DNA of 64,000 nucleotides from Chelativorans salis (lineage in GTDB: Bacteria > Pseudomonadota > Alphaproteobacteria > Rhizobiales > Rhizobiaceae), in contig NZ_JAOCZP010000003.1 in assembly GCF_025336525.1 (NCBI RefSeq), forward strand, positions 672,038 to 736,037, given 5' to 3'. The position numbers were made by a program, and so were the translations under genes. Positions 53,242 through 60,447 of the stretch are shown piece by piece; the stretch's first letter is position 1; every line of letters begins with the position of its first letter. The notes beneath the pieces were generated by a model. That model had not been told where the DNA came from. It did not search any database and saw only the letters and a list, made by a program, of their open reading frames with translations.

Positions 53242-53413
53242 CCCATTTCTCCTGATTGTCCGGGAAAAGCCGCATCAGCTGGTGAAGCTCTGCCCGCCCG
53301 GGCGCTTGCCCACGCGCAAGCCCCAGCGCCTCCAGTGCTGCGTTGAATTCAAGTGGCGTCATCCCCCAGAAGGCGGCTGGTGATAGCCGCAGCAGGCCGA
53401 AGGCCATTCCCAT
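53231..53413 (-). CDS. GTA tail assembly chaperone-like small protein (gp10.1-like)
   Basis: A 60-residue protein, MGMAFGLLRLSPAAFWGMTP at the start, that matches the TIGR02216/phage TAC type of the rcc01693 family in GTA clusters: F/W-rich N-terminus with LxLxPxxFWxMTPxEF followed by a helix and a short acidic end. These small proteins coat tape measure proteins before tail assembly. It lies directly before the tape measure gene. Confidence 0.85.
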   Translation of the reverse strand: MGMAFGLLRLSPAAFWGMTPLEFNAALEALGLARGQAPGRAELHQLMRLFPDNQEKWDGG

Positions 53414-53460
53414 AACTTCCCGCCAGGGAAAGGGCCTCCTTCTTGCTCCCGCTGCGGCAT

Positions 53461-53796
53461 CTAAGGGTTTCCACCCTCCGGCGCCCCCGCGCCGAACGTC
53501 ACCGAGAGCAACTCTCCGACAAGCGCGGCAAAACCCGCCGCGCCTCCCTCACAACGCATGGCCTGCACGTCCTCGTCGCTCACCTCATGCCCGCCGCCGC
53601 GCAGACCCGCCGCGAGGACCGCCGCCATATCCCCCGCCGAGAGCCGCCCACTCGAAAACCGCTCCACCAGCCGGTTCAGATCCTCGGCTTCGAACGCCGC
53701 CTCCAGCTCCGCCAGCGCCCCCAGCGTCAGGCACAGCCGGTACTCGCGTCCGTCGAGCTTGGCCGCCACCTCGCCTCGTCGCCTGTTCACGCTCAT
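53461..53796 (-). CDS. GTA gp10-like protein (DUF3356)
   Basis: A 111-residue protein from ATG 53796, which overlaps the stop of the major tail gene (53793) by four bases. It starts MSVNRRRGEVAAKLDGREYRL and continues LTLGALAELEAAFEAEDLNRL and LSAGDMAAVLAAGLRGGG, the pattern of GTA gp10 (DUF3356/GTA TAC-1). It acts with the small chaperone in tail assembly. The longer frame upstream is inside gp9. Confidence 0.88.
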   Translation of the reverse strand: MSVNRRRGEVAAKLDGREYRLCLTLGALAELEAAFEAEDLNRLVERFSSGRLSAGDMAAVLAAGLRGGGHEVSDEDVQAMRCEGGAAGFAALVGELLSVTFGAGAPEGGNP

Positions 53797-54209
53797 GGCG
53801 CCACCGCGAAGCTCACCGGCCCCGCCGATTCCAGCGCGATCTCGAACGTCACCTCGCCATCGTGGCTGCCCGAGTACTCCAGCGCGGTAATCTGAAAGCC
53901 CCCTGAAACGGTCCCGAAATCGGGAATGGCGAACTGCCAGCCGGCGATCTCGCCGGCAAAAAATCGCTCCCTGATCATCGCATCGGATTGCGCATCCTTG
54001 AAAATCCCCGACCCGCTGACGGAAGCCCGCTGAACGCCGCTGCCGGCCAGAAGCTCTCGCCATCTACCCACCGAGTCCGCATCGGTGATATCCACCGTCT
54101 CGCTGTTGAAGGCGAGCCTCTTCGTCCGCAGCCCCGCCACGGTGACGAAACTTCCCTGCCCGTCCTCATCCAGCTTGAGGAGCAGGTCCTTCCCCTTCTG
54201 CGCACCCAT
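53793..54209 (-). CDS. GTA major tail protein (gp9-like, TP901-1 family)
   Basis: A 138-residue tail-tube protein. The N-terminus MGAQKGKDLLLKLDEDGQGSF and GLRTKRLAFNSETVDITDADSVGRWRELL are characteristic of the TP901-1-type major tail family; the ending FEIALESAGPVSFAVAP fits as well. It polymerises into the tail tube. A very strong ribosome binding site, AAGGAGG, precedes the start, in keeping with high expression. Confidence 0.9.
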   Translation of the reverse strand: MGAQKGKDLLLKLDEDGQGSFVTVAGLRTKRLAFNSETVDITDADSVGRWRELLAGSGVQRASVSGSGIFKDAQSDAMIRERFFAGEIAGWQFAIPDFGTVSGGFQITALEYSGSHDGEVTFEIALESAGPVSFAVAP

Positions 54210-54260
54210 CCATGGGCCTCCTTCGATGCAAATGAAATGCTGTGGAGGGCGGGCGAGGCG

Positions 54261-54665
54261 CTATGCCTCCACCACCGCCCGAAAATGCAGCCCTCCATGA
54301 TACGCCCCCAGATCCTCGTCGTACCTGACTTCGGACGTCTCCAGCCGCAGATTGACGAGCCGATGCCCCGCCAACCCCAGTTCCCCCTCATGCAGCGCGC
54401 CGCGCACCAGCTCCATCAACGCCAGCACCTCCCGCCTCCCCTTCTTCTTGGACCACACATTGAGCGTGAAGAAGTGCTCGCTCCCTTCCTCCGTCCCTGT
54501 GCTCCAGTCATAGGCCGTGGCCCGACCGAAGGTGACGTAAGGGAAGGCAAGTCCTGCCGGCGTCAGGTCGTGAAACAGTGCCCCGCCAAGCGTGGCCACC
54601 AGCGCCGCATCGTCCGCGAGTGCGGAAAATATCGCCTCCTGCAGGTCAAGCGTCGTGGCGGTCAT
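54261..54665 (-). CDS. GTA tail terminator-type protein, DUF3168 (gp8-like)
   Basis: A 134-residue protein from ATG 54665, preceded by GGGAGG. Opening LDLQEAIFSALADDAALVATLGG and GLAFPYVTFGRATAYDWSTGT, with a later HFFTLNVWSKKKGRREVLALMELV, are clear DUF3168 features. It caps the tail at the neck. It overlaps the preceding 63-residue gene by 20 bases, so the two are translationally coupled. Confidence 0.9.
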   Translation of the reverse strand: MTATTLDLQEAIFSALADDAALVATLGGALFHDLTPAGLAFPYVTFGRATAYDWSTGTEEGSEHFFTLNVWSKKKGRREVLALMELVRGALHEGELGLAGHRLVNLRLETSEVRYDEDLGAYHGGLHFRAVVEA

Positions 54666-54837
54666 GCCGTCCTCCCTTCCTGCGTGAATTCCCTCGCCTG
54701 AGCGCCTGGCGGCGCATTTGCACTGCGCTCTCGGCCTCCGGCCGCGCTCCACTCTCCATGGCCCCCGCCACCGTGTGCACCTTCGTCCGCATGGCCCGCA
54801 CCAGCCCGTCCAGCGTCAACCGCATCGTCACCTTCAT
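54646..54837 (-). CDS. Small unknown gene inside the GTA cluster
   Basis: A 63-residue basic protein (MKVTMRLTLDGLVRAMRTKV...), starting at ATG 54837 with the ATGA overlap to the head-closure gene stop and a good ribosome binding site (GGAGGAAGG), and overlapping the start of gp8 by 20 bases. The tight packing argues that it is translated. The first 30 residues resemble the start of an HK97 gp10-like neck protein (LxLDGLxRAxR), but the whole is too short for that family and ends in a basic tail. It may be a reduced version or a separate small factor. Confidence 0.55.
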   Translation of the reverse strand: MKVTMRLTLDGLVRAMRTKVHTVAGAMESGARPEAESAVQMRRQALRRGNSRRKGGRHDRHDA

Positions 54838-55169
54838 CGTCCTTCCTCCCGCGCACGGCAGACGAGGTAGCGCCCCGTCTCGTCCGCATCCCGCACCGTA
54901 ACGATATCGAGCACCCGCCCATCCCGCACGAAACGCATGCCGCTTGCCACGTCTTCACGAAAACGCAGCGTCACCCGGTGCGTCACCGTCTCGTGCGCCT
55001 GGCCGGCGCCGAAGCGGCTTGCCTCACCCACCGGCTCGACATCGGCGAACACCGTCGCCACCACCTGCCAGTCCTCCGTGTGTCCACCGGCTCCGTCCGC
55101 TGTCGTTACCGCCGCCTCCAGCATCAGCTCGGTGCGCAGCCGCCCTGGGTCGATAAACATGATACCCAT
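54834..55169 (-). CDS. GTA head closure/adaptor protein (gp7-like)
   Basis: A 111-residue head-tail adaptor of the SPP1 gp16/HK97 type. Start at ATG 55169 (TGATG overlap with gp6 stop); an ATG at 55160 is possible. Visible features: LRTELMLEAAVTTADGAGG, WQVVATVFADVEPVG and HRVTLRFREDVASGMRFV, with FEATURE-like GRYLVCRAREEGR at the end. It closes the head and docks the tail. Confidence 0.88.
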   Translation of the reverse strand: MGIMFIDPGRLRTELMLEAAVTTADGAGGHTEDWQVVATVFADVEPVGEASRFGAGQAHETVTHRVTLRFREDVASGMRFVRDGRVLDIVTVRDADETGRYLVCRAREEGR

Positions 55170-55738
55170 CAAAGCCTCGGCCCCTGCCAGGCGGCCATCA
55201 GCCGCCGATATTCATCGGGGACGGAAACCGGCTGGCTATCGGCTCCGAAAGCGCCGCGGAACTCGTACCAATGCGCCACCAGGATCAGCATCGCCCGCTT
55301 CAAAAGATCCGGAATGTCCGTCCCCGCCTCGCCGAAGCCGGCCGAAAAATCGATCTCGATCCCGTTCAGCGCCGGTCCCGGCGCCGGCTGTTCCCTGAGA
55401 TAAAGCCGCGCCGGTGAAGATACGGCGTCGAGCTGACGGTCTTCCGGCGCCAACACCGAAGCGGCGCCGTCGCCGTCAAACACCGTCACCGACAACACCT
55501 CCCGCACCGGCGTGCGCCTCAGAAGCACGATCCCGCCCTGAGGCCACCGATCGAGCACCAGCCGCCAGGCCTGGTCGATCAGCGCCAGACCTGCCGCCCG
55601 CTCCACTTCTTCGCGCGCAGCGCGGATAAGCCCGGAGATCAAGCCGTCCTCGCTGTCGTGGGCAACGCGCAAATGCGCCTTCGCCTCGACAAGCGAAACC
55701 GGCTCGGCGGCCGGCTCGACCGTTCGAAACAGCGTCAT
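55169..55738 (-). CDS. GTA head-tail connector (gp6-like, phiE125 gp8 family)
   Basis: A 189-residue connector with an N-terminal helical bundle: VSLVEAKAHLRVAHDSEDGLISGLIRAAREEVERAAG (position about 15-50), then a beta region with WRLVLDRWPQGGIVLLRRTPVREVLSV and a C-terminal helix LLKRAMLILVAHWYEFRGAF. It sits on the portal and links to the tail. It overlaps the next gene by one base and follows the capsid gene at 230 bases distance, with a terminator-like stem between. Confidence 0.9.
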   Translation of the reverse strand: MTLFRTVEPAAEPVSLVEAKAHLRVAHDSEDGLISGLIRAAREEVERAAGLALIDQAWRLVLDRWPQGGIVLLRRTPVREVLSVTVFDGDGAASVLAPEDRQLDAVSSPARLYLREQPAPGPALNGIEIDFSAGFGEAGTDIPDLLKRAMLILVAHWYEFRGAFGADSQPVSVPDEYRRLMAAWQGPRL

Positions 55739-55771
55739 CGAAAACTCTCTCTTCAGGATGATCGAATGAAA

Positions 55772-55803
55772 GACGGCCCCGGCGGGAGGAGACCGGGGCC
55801 GTC
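55772..55803 (-). terminator. Stem-loop directly after the capsid gene
   Basis: A perfect 11-base inverted repeat, GACGGCCCCGG at 55772-55782 and CCGGGGCCGTC at 55793-55803, with a 10-base loop. On the minus strand it is followed by TTTCATT. It lies in the 230-base gap between capsid and connector genes, the only long gap inside the head module. It may reduce read-through so that capsid is made in excess over the minor proteins. Confidence 0.6.
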
Positions 55804-55968
55804 AAGGGCCGCTCGCAGCCGCACCGCCGCCCTAGGTCGGAGCGACAGCGAAGGCTATCCGGTGCCCAATCCGAAACATTCACGCTACGGATTCGATCCC
55901 GGCTCTAGCCCCGCAGCGTCCGACTGGGACGATACGCCGCAGCAGGAGAAGCCCGTCTGCGTCGCCGC

Positions 55969-57225
55969 CTAGGCTTCAACCTTCAGCAGCTTGATCGCTT
56001 CGAAGTTCTGAATGCCGCCACCCACGCGCTTGGTGGTATAGAACAGTACATAGGGCTTCGCCGAATAGGGATCGCGCAGCACCCGCACGCCCGTTCGGTC
56101 GACCACCAGATAGCCGCGTCCGAAGTCGCCGAAGGCGATCGGCGTCGCATTCGCTGCGATGTCCGGCATCTCCTCGGCCTCCACTACGGGAAAACCCGCC
56201 AGCATCGCCCGGCTGCCGGGGGCCGCCGGCGGCTGCCACAGATAATTGCCGTCGCCGTCCTTGAGCTTGCGCAGGGTGGCCTGGGTCTTCCGGTTCATCA
56301 CCCAGTTCGCATTTTGGCGGTAGCTCGCCTTCAGCGCATAGATCAGGTCGATGAGCTTGTCCGACGGCGCCGTTGCCGGCAGGCCGGCTGCGTTTCCCGT
56401 CGCAAGATTGCCGACATTGCCCCAGCTCCAGTCTGCATCGTCGACCTGCGGATAATCGAGGAAGCCGCGCGGCTTGTTCGTCCCGTCGCCGTTGACGAAC
56501 GCCGCCCCCTCCTGTTCGGCGAACGCCGTCTCGATCTCCCCGGCGATCCACGCGTCGAGATCGACCACGCTGTCTTCCAGAAGGGCTGCGGTCGCCGCTG
56601 GCATGGCGTAAAGCTCAGCCGTCGGGAAGGAAAGTTCGTCCAGCGTGCTCGAAGCCGTCTCCGGCCGAGGCGCCGTCTCGCCCACCCAGCCCGTAGCCGG
56701 TCCGGTGACGGCAAACGGTTTCTTCAATACCGCCGTGGACACCTGCCGCACGGAAGCGATCGAGCGGATCGGCGAAATCTCGGCAAGCCTCTTGCCGATC
56801 ATCGCCTCCGTCTCCTCCGGCACAAGATAGCCGCCGTCCTGGCCGGAGCCGTAGGACATGGCCTTCTCCTCCAGCGCGCGCAGCTGCCGCTCGTCGCCGG
56901 TCCGGATGTAGCTCTCGAAGCCCTGCTTGTGCTCCAGATGCTCAAGTGCGCCAATGCTGTCGCGCTGCCCGAGCGCCGGCCGCGCCCGCTTCAGCACAAC
57001 CCGATCCAGCACCTTCTTGTGCTCGTCGAGCGCCTGCGAGATGCGGTCGACCTTCTCGCTCGTCACCGGATCGGCGGCAGAGCGCCGCTCGATCTCCGCC
57101 AGCCGCTTGTCATTCGCTTCCCTGAAGGCCTCGAAGGAGGTCATGAAGTCCTCGAAAGCACCGCTCACGTCGCCAGCCCCCCCGGCTGACTTCACTTCCA
57201 GGACGCCCTTGCTCGTCTCAGTCAT
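55969..57225 (-). CDS. GTA major capsid protein (gp5-like, HK97 fold)
   Basis: A 418-residue capsid protein from ATG 57225 (MTETSKGVLEVKSAGG). The first about 110 residues are a charged coiled-coil delta/scaffold domain (FEDFMTSFEAFREANDKRLAEIERRS) removed by the protease, the mature fold then begins with GGYLVPEETE and continues with TGPATGWVGE, STLDELSFPTAELYAMPAATAALLED, EQEGAAFVNGDGTNKPRGFLDY and GRGYLVVDRTGVRVLRDPYSAKPY, all characteristic of HK97-like phage capsids. It is 230 bases before the connector. Confidence 0.93.
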   Translation of the reverse strand: MTETSKGVLEVKSAGGAGDVSGAFEDFMTSFEAFREANDKRLAEIERRSAADPVTSEKVDRISQALDEHKKVLDRVVLKRARPALGQRDSIGALEHLEHKQGFESYIRTGDERQLRALEEKAMSYGSGQDGGYLVPEETEAMIGKRLAEISPIRSIASVRQVSTAVLKKPFAVTGPATGWVGETAPRPETASSTLDELSFPTAELYAMPAATAALLEDSVVDLDAWIAGEIETAFAEQEGAAFVNGDGTNKPRGFLDYPQVDDADWSWGNVGNLATGNAAGLPATAPSDKLIDLIYALKASYRQNANWVMNRKTQATLRKLKDGDGNYLWQPPAAPGSRAMLAGFPVVEAEEMPDIAANATPIAFGDFGRGYLVVDRTGVRVLRDPYSAKPYVLFYTTKRVGGGIQNFEAIKLLKVEA

Positions 57226-57235
57226 TTTCCGATCC

Positions 57236-57904
57236 TCATTGGTGAAAAAGTTTGGCCGCCTGGCGGATAGTCGCCGCCAGGCGCTCCGGCGTTCCCGGCG
57301 CGGCGTCCCGCTCGCGCAGGAGATGGGTGAAGCCTCGCGCAATCACCGTCTTTGCCTCGCTTCGCGTCAGCCCCGCATCCCGCGTCAGCCAACGTTCGAA
57401 TTCGCGCGGGCTCGGAAGGCCGGTGAAATCCTTCACCGCCTCCACTCGCGCCTCCGGCAGCATGGGAAACGTCACCACGGAAATCTCCCAAAGGTCCGCC
57501 TTCCTGATGCGCCTGATCCCGGTTCGCGGCTCGCTCACGGCCCGCACCGTGCGGAACCCGATGGACAGCCCGTCCAGCGCCCCGTCGCGCATCAATTCCA
57601 GCACCTCACGCGCCTTGGTGACGCCAGTGGCCAGCTTGCCGCGCACGAAGAGCCCCCGCGCATCCTCCCGGATCTCCTTCCAGGCGCCGATCGGCTGGTT
57701 CGGATCGTGCTGGAACAACATTCTGATCCCACCCGCCCCGCGCTTCTGAAGGGATTCGGCAAAGGCGCCCCGCTCCACCACGTCGCGGCCCAGATCCACC
57801 CGCCCGAACAAGCTCGCATAGCCGGAGAACGACCCGTCACGCTCCACCTGCTCCACGTCGAGCCCCGCATATTTGCGCTCGTCCGCACCGATAGAGATGC
57901 TCAT
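57236..57904 (-). CDS. GTA prohead protease (gp4-like, HK97 family)
   Basis: A 222-residue serine protease that trims the capsid scaffold domain. From ATG 57904: YAGLDVEQVERDGSFSGYASLF starts the domain, H66 lies in MLFQHDPNQPIG, S114 in DGLSIGFRTV and E140 in DLWEISVVTFPM, the expected catalytic arrangement of HK97-type prohead proteases. Start overlaps the preceding gp3.5-like stop by four bases, and the capsid gene begins ten bases after its stop. Confidence 0.92.
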   Translation of the reverse strand: MSISIGADERKYAGLDVEQVERDGSFSGYASLFGRVDLGRDVVERGAFAESLQKRGAGGIRMLFQHDPNQPIGAWKEIREDARGLFVRGKLATGVTKAREVLELMRDGALDGLSIGFRTVRAVSEPRTGIRRIRKADLWEISVVTFPMLPEARVEAVKDFTGLPSPREFERWLTRDAGLTRSEAKTVIARGFTHLLRERDAAPGTPERLAATIRQAAKLFHQ

Positions 57905-58233
57905 CGCCCGTTCCTCGCTTCCCGCCGCCTTGCCGCACTCGCAAAAAGTCGCATCACGAAGCCGATGGCGCTCCAGGCACACAAGCTCGCCGCCGCCGAG
58001 CCCATCAGCACCACCTCGCCGGGCGCCAGCTTACCGGCAAGCTCCAGTTCGGCGGCGATCTTCAGCCCCGCTGCACTGCCGAAAATAACGCCGCAGACCA
58101 CGCCTACAGCGAAGCGGATAGCCGCCTCCCGTCGGCCCGTCGGCAGCAGATAAGCGAGAGAGATCGCCGATCCGGCAATCGCCCCCAAGGCCTTGGCTGC
58201 CCACAGCCAGCCTGCCTCGCTCATTCCGATCAT
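57901..58233 (-). CDS. Small GTA-cluster membrane protein (gp3.5 position, DUF6107-like)
   Basis: A protein of 110 residues (ATG 58233) or 107 (ATG 58224, MSEAGWLWAAKALGAIAG). Three hydrophobic helices, about residues 7-28, 36-58 and 75-98, are followed by a basic tail. It lies between portal and protease, the position of RcGTA g3.5. From memory, similar small membrane proteins are common here in rhizobial GTA clusters. Role unknown. Confidence 0.75.
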   Translation of the reverse strand: MIGMSEAGWLWAAKALGAIAGSAISLAYLLPTGRREAAIRFAVGVVCGVIFGSAAGLKIAAELELAGKLAPGEVVLMGSAAASLCAWSAIGFVMRLFASAARRREARNGR

Positions 58234-58291
58234 CCCTTGATCCTTCGTTCCGTCACCCCGGCCCCACCGGCGCCCTCGCCGGCACGCAGGC

Positions 58292-59464
58292 TCAACCGCC
58301 CACGGCGCCATAGCCCACCGCCTCGCGCTTCTCGTCGTCGCTCAGGAAATTCGCCTCGCTCACCCGCGCCCACAGCGCCTCGCGCTCGGCCGAGAGCCCC
58401 TCCACCTGGTCGGCGTCGAACCACAGCCGCACATCGCCGTCGAGACGGGGGGCGAGAAATCCGCCCAGCTCCTTGGCGATCCTGCCGACCAGCGGCAGCA
58501 CCGTCAGTCTGTAGAAAGCCCTGTTCGCCTCCTGGTAGTTCGCGTAGGTGTTGTCGCCGGGTATGCCCAAAAGCATCGGCGGCACGCCGAGTGCCAGGGC
58601 GATGTCCCGCGCCGCGCCGTTCCTCGCTTCCATGAAGTCCATGTCACGCGGCGAGAGGCTCATCGCCTTCCAGTCGAGCCCGCCTTCAAGCAGCAGCGGC
58701 CGCCCGGCCTTCGCCGCACCGGAGTAGCCCTGCTCCAGTTCCGTCTTCAGCCGATCGAACTGCTCGTCGGAAAGGTTCGCCCCCTCCTTCGTCGCATAGA
58801 CCAGCGCGCCGGAGGGCCGTGCCGAGTTGTCCAATAGCGCCTTGTTCCACCGCGCCGCTGCATTGTGGATATCGAGCGCCTGCAAGGCGGCCGCCAGCGG
58901 CGCGAATCCGTAATGATCGTCGAGCGGATGAAAGAGCGTCAGATGCAGCCCCGCTCCTTCCTCCTCCAGCGACACCCGCCGCTTGACACCCCCTGCCCGG
59001 TGTTCCAACGCCACCGGCCAGCCTGCGCTGTCGGCGACCACCGTCACCTTGTCCGGCCTGAGCAGGTGCATCTCGCGCGCACCCGTCGCCGCCTCCACAA
59101 GCTCCACATAGGCGTTGCCGGAAAGGATCAAGTGCCCGTAAAGCACCTCCATGAACGTTGTCCCCGCCTGGCCATGGTTGGGCCGCGCCAGGAGCTCGAG
59201 CAGCGGATGTCGGTCAAGCTCCGCTTCCCCTTCGTAAGCCACCCACGGCACTGCCGCGGCGGCTTCGGCGATCATCCGCACCGCCCGGTGGGCGACGGGA
59301 TTGCGCATGAACCCCTCGCGCGCCAGCGAGGCATAATCCCGCCGCGTCCATAGCGCCTCACCCTCCCGGTGAAGTGCCACGAAGCCGTAGCCTGCCGCCT
59401 GCTTGCGCTCGACAGCAATATTTCTCTCCCCCGGGGTTCGTGCCCAGGGCCAATTCCAAGCCAT
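58292..59464 (-). CDS. GTA portal protein (gp3-like)
   Basis: A 390-residue phage-type portal (HK97/lambda-BppU type). The N-terminus contains RNPVAHRAVRMIAEAAAAVPW and later LYGHLILSGNAYVELVE, RPDKVTVVADSAGWP and DNTYANYQEANRAFYRLTVLP; these are typical of the phage portal protein, HK97 family. It is the ring through which DNA is packaged; in other GTAs the terminase that docks on it is encoded directly before, but here it is not. Start ATG 59464, in the strand order first in the intact structural run. Confidence 0.93.
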   Translation of the reverse strand: MAWNWPWARTPGERNIAVERKQAAGYGFVALHREGEALWTRRDYASLAREGFMRNPVAHRAVRMIAEAAAAVPWVAYEGEAELDRHPLLELLARPNHGQAGTTFMEVLYGHLILSGNAYVELVEAATGAREMHLLRPDKVTVVADSAGWPVALEHRAGGVKRRVSLEEEGAGLHLTLFHPLDDHYGFAPLAAALQALDIHNAAARWNKALLDNSARPSGALVYATKEGANLSDEQFDRLKTELEQGYSGAAKAGRPLLLEGGLDWKAMSLSPRDMDFMEARNGAARDIALALGVPPMLLGIPGDNTYANYQEANRAFYRLTVLPLVGRIAKELGGFLAPRLDGDVRLWFDADQVEGLSAEREALWARVSEANFLSDDEKREAVGYGAVGG

Positions 59465-59549
59465 ATGCGGTTCCTATCGGATTAGATTGGGGCCGGCGAC
59501 GGCGGGCCGCGCTTCACACCTGCACGGCCACGCCGGCGCCCGGCGCGCG

Positions 59550-59741
59550 TTATGCAGGCTTGGGCGCTTCCGTCCCGGCATCGACCTCCGTAGCAGGTTG
59601 CCTCAAATTCTGAGAACGCGCATCGGGCGCCTGGTCATTGATGGACCGCCCGTCGTTCTTCGCCGAATTGGACAGCGGCGGTACGATACCGCCCCCCCGT
59701 ACCGCATTCACCGCAAAACGTTTTCCGCATCCACAACCCAT
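59550..59741 (-). CDS. Small cysteine-containing unknown protein before the GTA portal
   Basis: A 63-residue protein starting at ATG 59741 with a strong ribosome binding site (AAAGGAG). The N-terminus MGCGCGKRFAVNAVRGGG has a CxC pair that could bind metal or be lipid-modified-like (though there is no signal peptide), followed by a hydrophilic disordered tail rich in Asn, Gln, Asp. No family is recognised. It is 85 bases ahead of the portal gene, on the same strand, and 25 bases after the 95-residue gene. Confidence 0.6.
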   Translation of the reverse strand: MGCGCGKRFAVNAVRGGGIVPPLSNSAKNDGRSINDQAPDARSQNLRQPATEVDAGTEAPKPA

Positions 59742-59765
59742 GTCAGACTCCTTTCTTTTCTTAGG

Positions 59766-60053
59766 TTAGTTCACCAAGATTCCGATCAGCAGCCCGAGCA
59801 CAAACCCGCCCGCCGCACCGATCGTCATGAAACGAAACCCGAGACAACACGGGCAGTCTGCCCACAGAAGCTCGGTCAGGCGCACCGTCCAATGGCTTTC
59901 GACGGTGCACCAGCGGGGCAGCGCATGCGCGGCCGCCCATGCCATGAAGTTGGACAGGCGGTTGTCCGCCCAGTCTTCCTCCCCGTCCGCCCCCGGCCGA
60001 TCCTCGGGTCGGAAGCGGAACGGATTTGTTTTCGGAGAGAACCGACCGATCAC
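59766..60053 (-). CDS. Small unknown membrane protein before the GTA portal
   Basis: A 95-residue protein beginning at GTG 60053 (VIGRFSPKTNPFRFRPEDRPG...), overlapping the stop of the 55-residue gene (GTGA). A polar N-terminal half (EDWADNRLSNFMAWAAAHALP), a tryptophan-rich middle with three cysteines (WCTVESHW, ADCPCCLGFR) and one C-terminal transmembrane segment (TIGAAGGFVLGLLIGILV). No family recognised. The coupling to its neighbours suggests a genuine three-gene unit of unknown function. Confidence 0.6.
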   Translation of the reverse strand: MIGRFSPKTNPFRFRPEDRPGADGEEDWADNRLSNFMAWAAAHALPRWCTVESHWTVRLTELLWADCPCCLGFRFMTIGAAGGFVLGLLIGILVN

Positions 60054-60217
60054 GGCAGGCGCGCGGTAAGGTATACGGTCGCCCCCTGGTGGGCGGCGGT
60101 GCGCCGAGAACCGTGATCCCGGGCAGCGTCACGCCGCTCACCCGCCCTGGCGCTGCGAATTTTGTCGTTGAGAAGAACGCTTTCGCACTCCTCATGCAGA
60201 CAGACGACCTCTGCCAT
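60050..60217 (-). CDS. Small unknown protein, first gene of the pre-portal trio
   Basis: A 55-residue protein that starts at ATG 60217 after the excellent ribosome binding site AAAGGAG at proper spacing. It reads MAEVVCLHEECESVLLNDKI and then basic, HxxxRR-type residues to TARLP. Two cysteines are in the first 11 residues. The stop codon overlaps the GTG of the next gene (CCGTGATC). It may be expressed together with the next two genes. No family recognised; a longer overlapping frame (59761-60315) is not supported. Confidence 0.6.
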   Translation of the reverse strand: MAEVVCLHEECESVLLNDKIRSARAGERRDAARDHGSRRTAAHQGATVYLTARLP

Positions 60218-60253
60218 TTCTCTCGCTCCTTTGAGGAAGAATGATCAACGAAC

Positions 60254-60386
60254 CAAGCCCACCTGGTATTGGGCTTGACTATGACTGCTGGTTTCAAGGA
60301 TGCGCGGCCCGGCATCAGCTCCGTGATGCCCTAGATGAGCTCGTCCACTTGGCTCCGGCGGGTGTCCTGCGATGCCCGCCGGGGCC
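60254..60386. promoter_or_regulatory. Three stem-loops in the leader region of the pre-portal trio
   Basis: Three inverted repeats lie in the 230-base gap between the lectin-repeat gene and the 55-residue gene: CAAGCCC/GGGCTTG at 60254-60260/60271-60277; GGCATCA/TGATGCC at 60311-60317/60324-60330; and GGCTCCGGCGGG/CCCGCCGGGGCC at 60351-60362/60375-60386, a 12-base stem with one G-U pair. The last may be the terminator of the large gene; the others a structured leader. No U run is present. Confidence 0.5.
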
Positions 60387-60447
60387 GAAGTCGTGCATCT
60401 CGTCCTTAGTTCGGGTAAGCGCCGTGTTGGCGCCCACCCTTGCTCGC

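Larger units (their letters stand above)
46437..59464 (-). mobile_element. Gene transfer agent (RcGTA-type) structural cluster
   Basis: Seventeen genes on one strand, from portal to holin-like protein, in the order of the Rhodobacter capsulatus GTA: portal (g3), small membrane protein (g3.5 position), protease (g4), capsid (g5), connector (g6), closure (g7), a small unknown, DUF3168 (g8), major tail (g9), g10, tail chaperone (g10.1), tape measure (g11), g12, g13, g14, g15, holin-like. Many overlap by four bases. Unlike RcGTA, no terminase (g1/g2) lies immediately before the portal. No integrase or attachment site was seen, in keeping with a domesticated GTA rather than an integrated prophage. 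Confidence 0.9.

Noticed and set aside
55658..55972. 104-residue open frame on the plus strand in the gap after the capsid gene
   Set aside because: It runs against the operon, overlaps the connector gene and contains the stem-loop; no similarity.
59761..60315. 184-residue open frame on the minus strand before the portal
   Set aside because: It overlaps three shorter frames that have strong ribosome binding sites and stop-start coupling; it has no such site and no recognisable domain.
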